From CAVDAL01 sp963606965 (lineage in GTDB: Bacteria > Actinomycetota > Coriobacteriia > Coriobacteriales > QAMH01), in NCBI GenBank assembly GCA_963606965.1, contig CAVDAL010000097.1:1-5536 (forward strand): a stretch of 5,536 bases of DNA, given 5' to 3'. Each line of letters begins with the position of its first letter. Within the stretch, counting starts at the first letter, position 1. The notes under the pieces were generated by a model. That model saw nothing but the letters and a program-made list of their open reading frames with translations. It did not search any database and was not told the DNA's origin. A program made the translations under genes and the position numbers. This document shows, one piece after another, positions 4,710 to 5,536 of this stretch.

Positions 4710-5536
4710 ATGAACATGGGAAAGAAATTCGATCGCACATTCCAAAGCGCAATAACAATCGGGAATTACTTTTTAGGATATAAAACTCCTCAAGTCTTGG
4801 AAGGTCCAGGCTGTGTGCGCGACCTGCCAGCTGTCATTAAAAGTCAGGGCGTAAACCGCGTCTTGATTGTTATTGGTCCAAACATTTATAAGCGCGGGCT
4901 TGCAGACGGCATGATTGAAGAGCTTGAAAAAATTGGCATTGATTATTTTGTATTCTGCGATTTGCAAGCAAACCCAACAGATGAAAATGTTGAAGCAGGA
5001 CTAAAAGTATTCAAAGACAACAACTGCGAAGGAATTATTGCCTTTGGTGGAGGTTCGCCAATTGATTGCGCAAAAGCAATTGCTGCGCGCAATGCAAACC
5101 CTCGCAAAAGCGTTGCGCAAATGCAAGGACTTTTAAAAGCACATCGCAAAATATGCCCATTTTGGGCTGTTCCAACAACGGCTGGCACTGGCACAGAAAC
5201 AACAGTTGCTGCTGTTATTACAGAAGCTGAAACACACCATAAAGCTTCAATAAATGACACTGCAATTTTGCCAAAGCAAGCCGTTTTAGACCCAGAGCTA
5301 ACCGTTGGCTTGCCACCTTTCACAACTGCGACAACTGGAATGGATGCTCTTTGCCACGCTGTTGAATCATATACAAACTGGAAATATTGCACAAAATATG
5401 AAAAAGACCTTTCGCGTAAGGCTGTTAAATTGATTCATGACAATCTTTACAAAGCCTTCCTTGATGGCAGTGATATTGAAGCAAGACAGAATATGCAGCT
5501 TGCAGCATTTTATGCAGGCCGTTCATTCACGCGCGG
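4710..5536 (+). CDS. Iron-containing alcohol dehydrogenase, 3' end beyond window
   Basis: The frame is open from ATG 4710 to the window end (275 complete codons), so it is the N-terminal two-thirds of a family member usually near 400 aa. The enzyme reversibly converts an alcohol to an aldehyde with NAD(P)H in the cytosol. The nucleotide motif GGGSPIDCAK is at 113-122, PTTAGTGTET at 155-164, and LDPELT at 193-198. The metal-binding helix GMDALCHAVE (210-219) gives Asp212 and His216, two of the four iron ligands. The sequence stops in AGRSFTR (269-275), just before the region expected to hold the other two His ligands. It begins 2 bases after the aldehyde dehydrogenase stop with its own GAAAGG site. 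GTG 4707 and ATG 4716 are less likely starts. It forms an alcohol-aldehyde-acid module with its neighbour; direction and substrate are not evident. Confidence 0.94.
   Translation, partial: MNMGKKFDRTFQSAITIGNYFLGYKTPQVLEGPGCVRDLPAVIKSQGVNRVLIVIGPNIYKRGLADGMIEELEKIGIDYFVFCDLQANPTDENVEAGLKVFKDNNCEGIIAFGGGSPIDCAKAIAARNANPRKSVAQMQGLLKAHRKICPFWAVPTTAGTGTETTVAAVITEAETHHKASINDTAILPKQAVLDPELTVGLPPFTTATTGMDALCHAVESYTNWKYCTKYEKDLSRKAVKLIHDNLYKAFLDGSDIEARQNMQLAAFYAGRSFTR

Noticed and set aside
4943..5392. 149-codon minus strand frame opposite the alcohol dehydrogenase
   Set aside because: It is the complement of a well-supported enzyme; its Ala/Val/Ser-rich composition results from that coding bias.

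Overview
This is a bacterial chromosomal window: AT-leaning, densely coding, with AGGAG-type ribosome binding sites and a tRNA whose CCA end is encoded. Codon choice is uniform across the genes (GCA for Ala, CTT for Leu, AAA for Lys), so nothing looks recently acquired. The protein types (LipA/MptpB-like phosphatase, class III aldehyde dehydrogenase, iron alcohol dehydrogenase) and the Val tRNA suggest an anaerobic Gram-positive. A low-GC member of the Coriobacteriia (Atopobium-like) is my best guess, but that is weak inference. I see no transposase, phage gene, CRISPR array or defence system.

Layout: 1-157 is an AT-rich leader with a 16-bp direct repeat (6-21 and 40-55). A choline-kinase/APH-fold phosphotransferase runs 158-1276 (+). 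A tyrosine/lipid phosphatase runs 1273-2091 (-) and converges on it, the two stop codons sharing one TTAA. Positions 2092-2305 form a divergent promoter region for the phosphatase and a tRNA-Val(UAC) at 2306-2380 (+). A strong hairpin terminator at 2392-2423 sits between the tRNA and the end of a metallo-beta-lactamase-fold hydrolase at 2422-3051 (-). A second divergent region (3052-3288) leads into a two-gene operon on the + strand: a class III aldehyde dehydrogenase (3289-4707) and, 2 bases later, an iron-dependent alcohol dehydrogenase (4710 onward) that is cut by the window end.

The aldehyde and alcohol dehydrogenases clearly work together, interconverting an alcohol, its aldehyde and the acid with NAD(P)H turnover; the substrate cannot be read from sequence. 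The kinase-like and phosphatase-like genes are neighbours only by convergence, and a functional link is speculative. The most interesting signals are at the level of active sites. The phosphotransferase has N-x-E and a terminal His where the family has HxD and Asn. The metallo-hydrolase has Phe where its last metal-binding His is expected. A perfect inverted repeat lies in the leader of the dehydrogenase operon. I found no convincing new multi-gene system.
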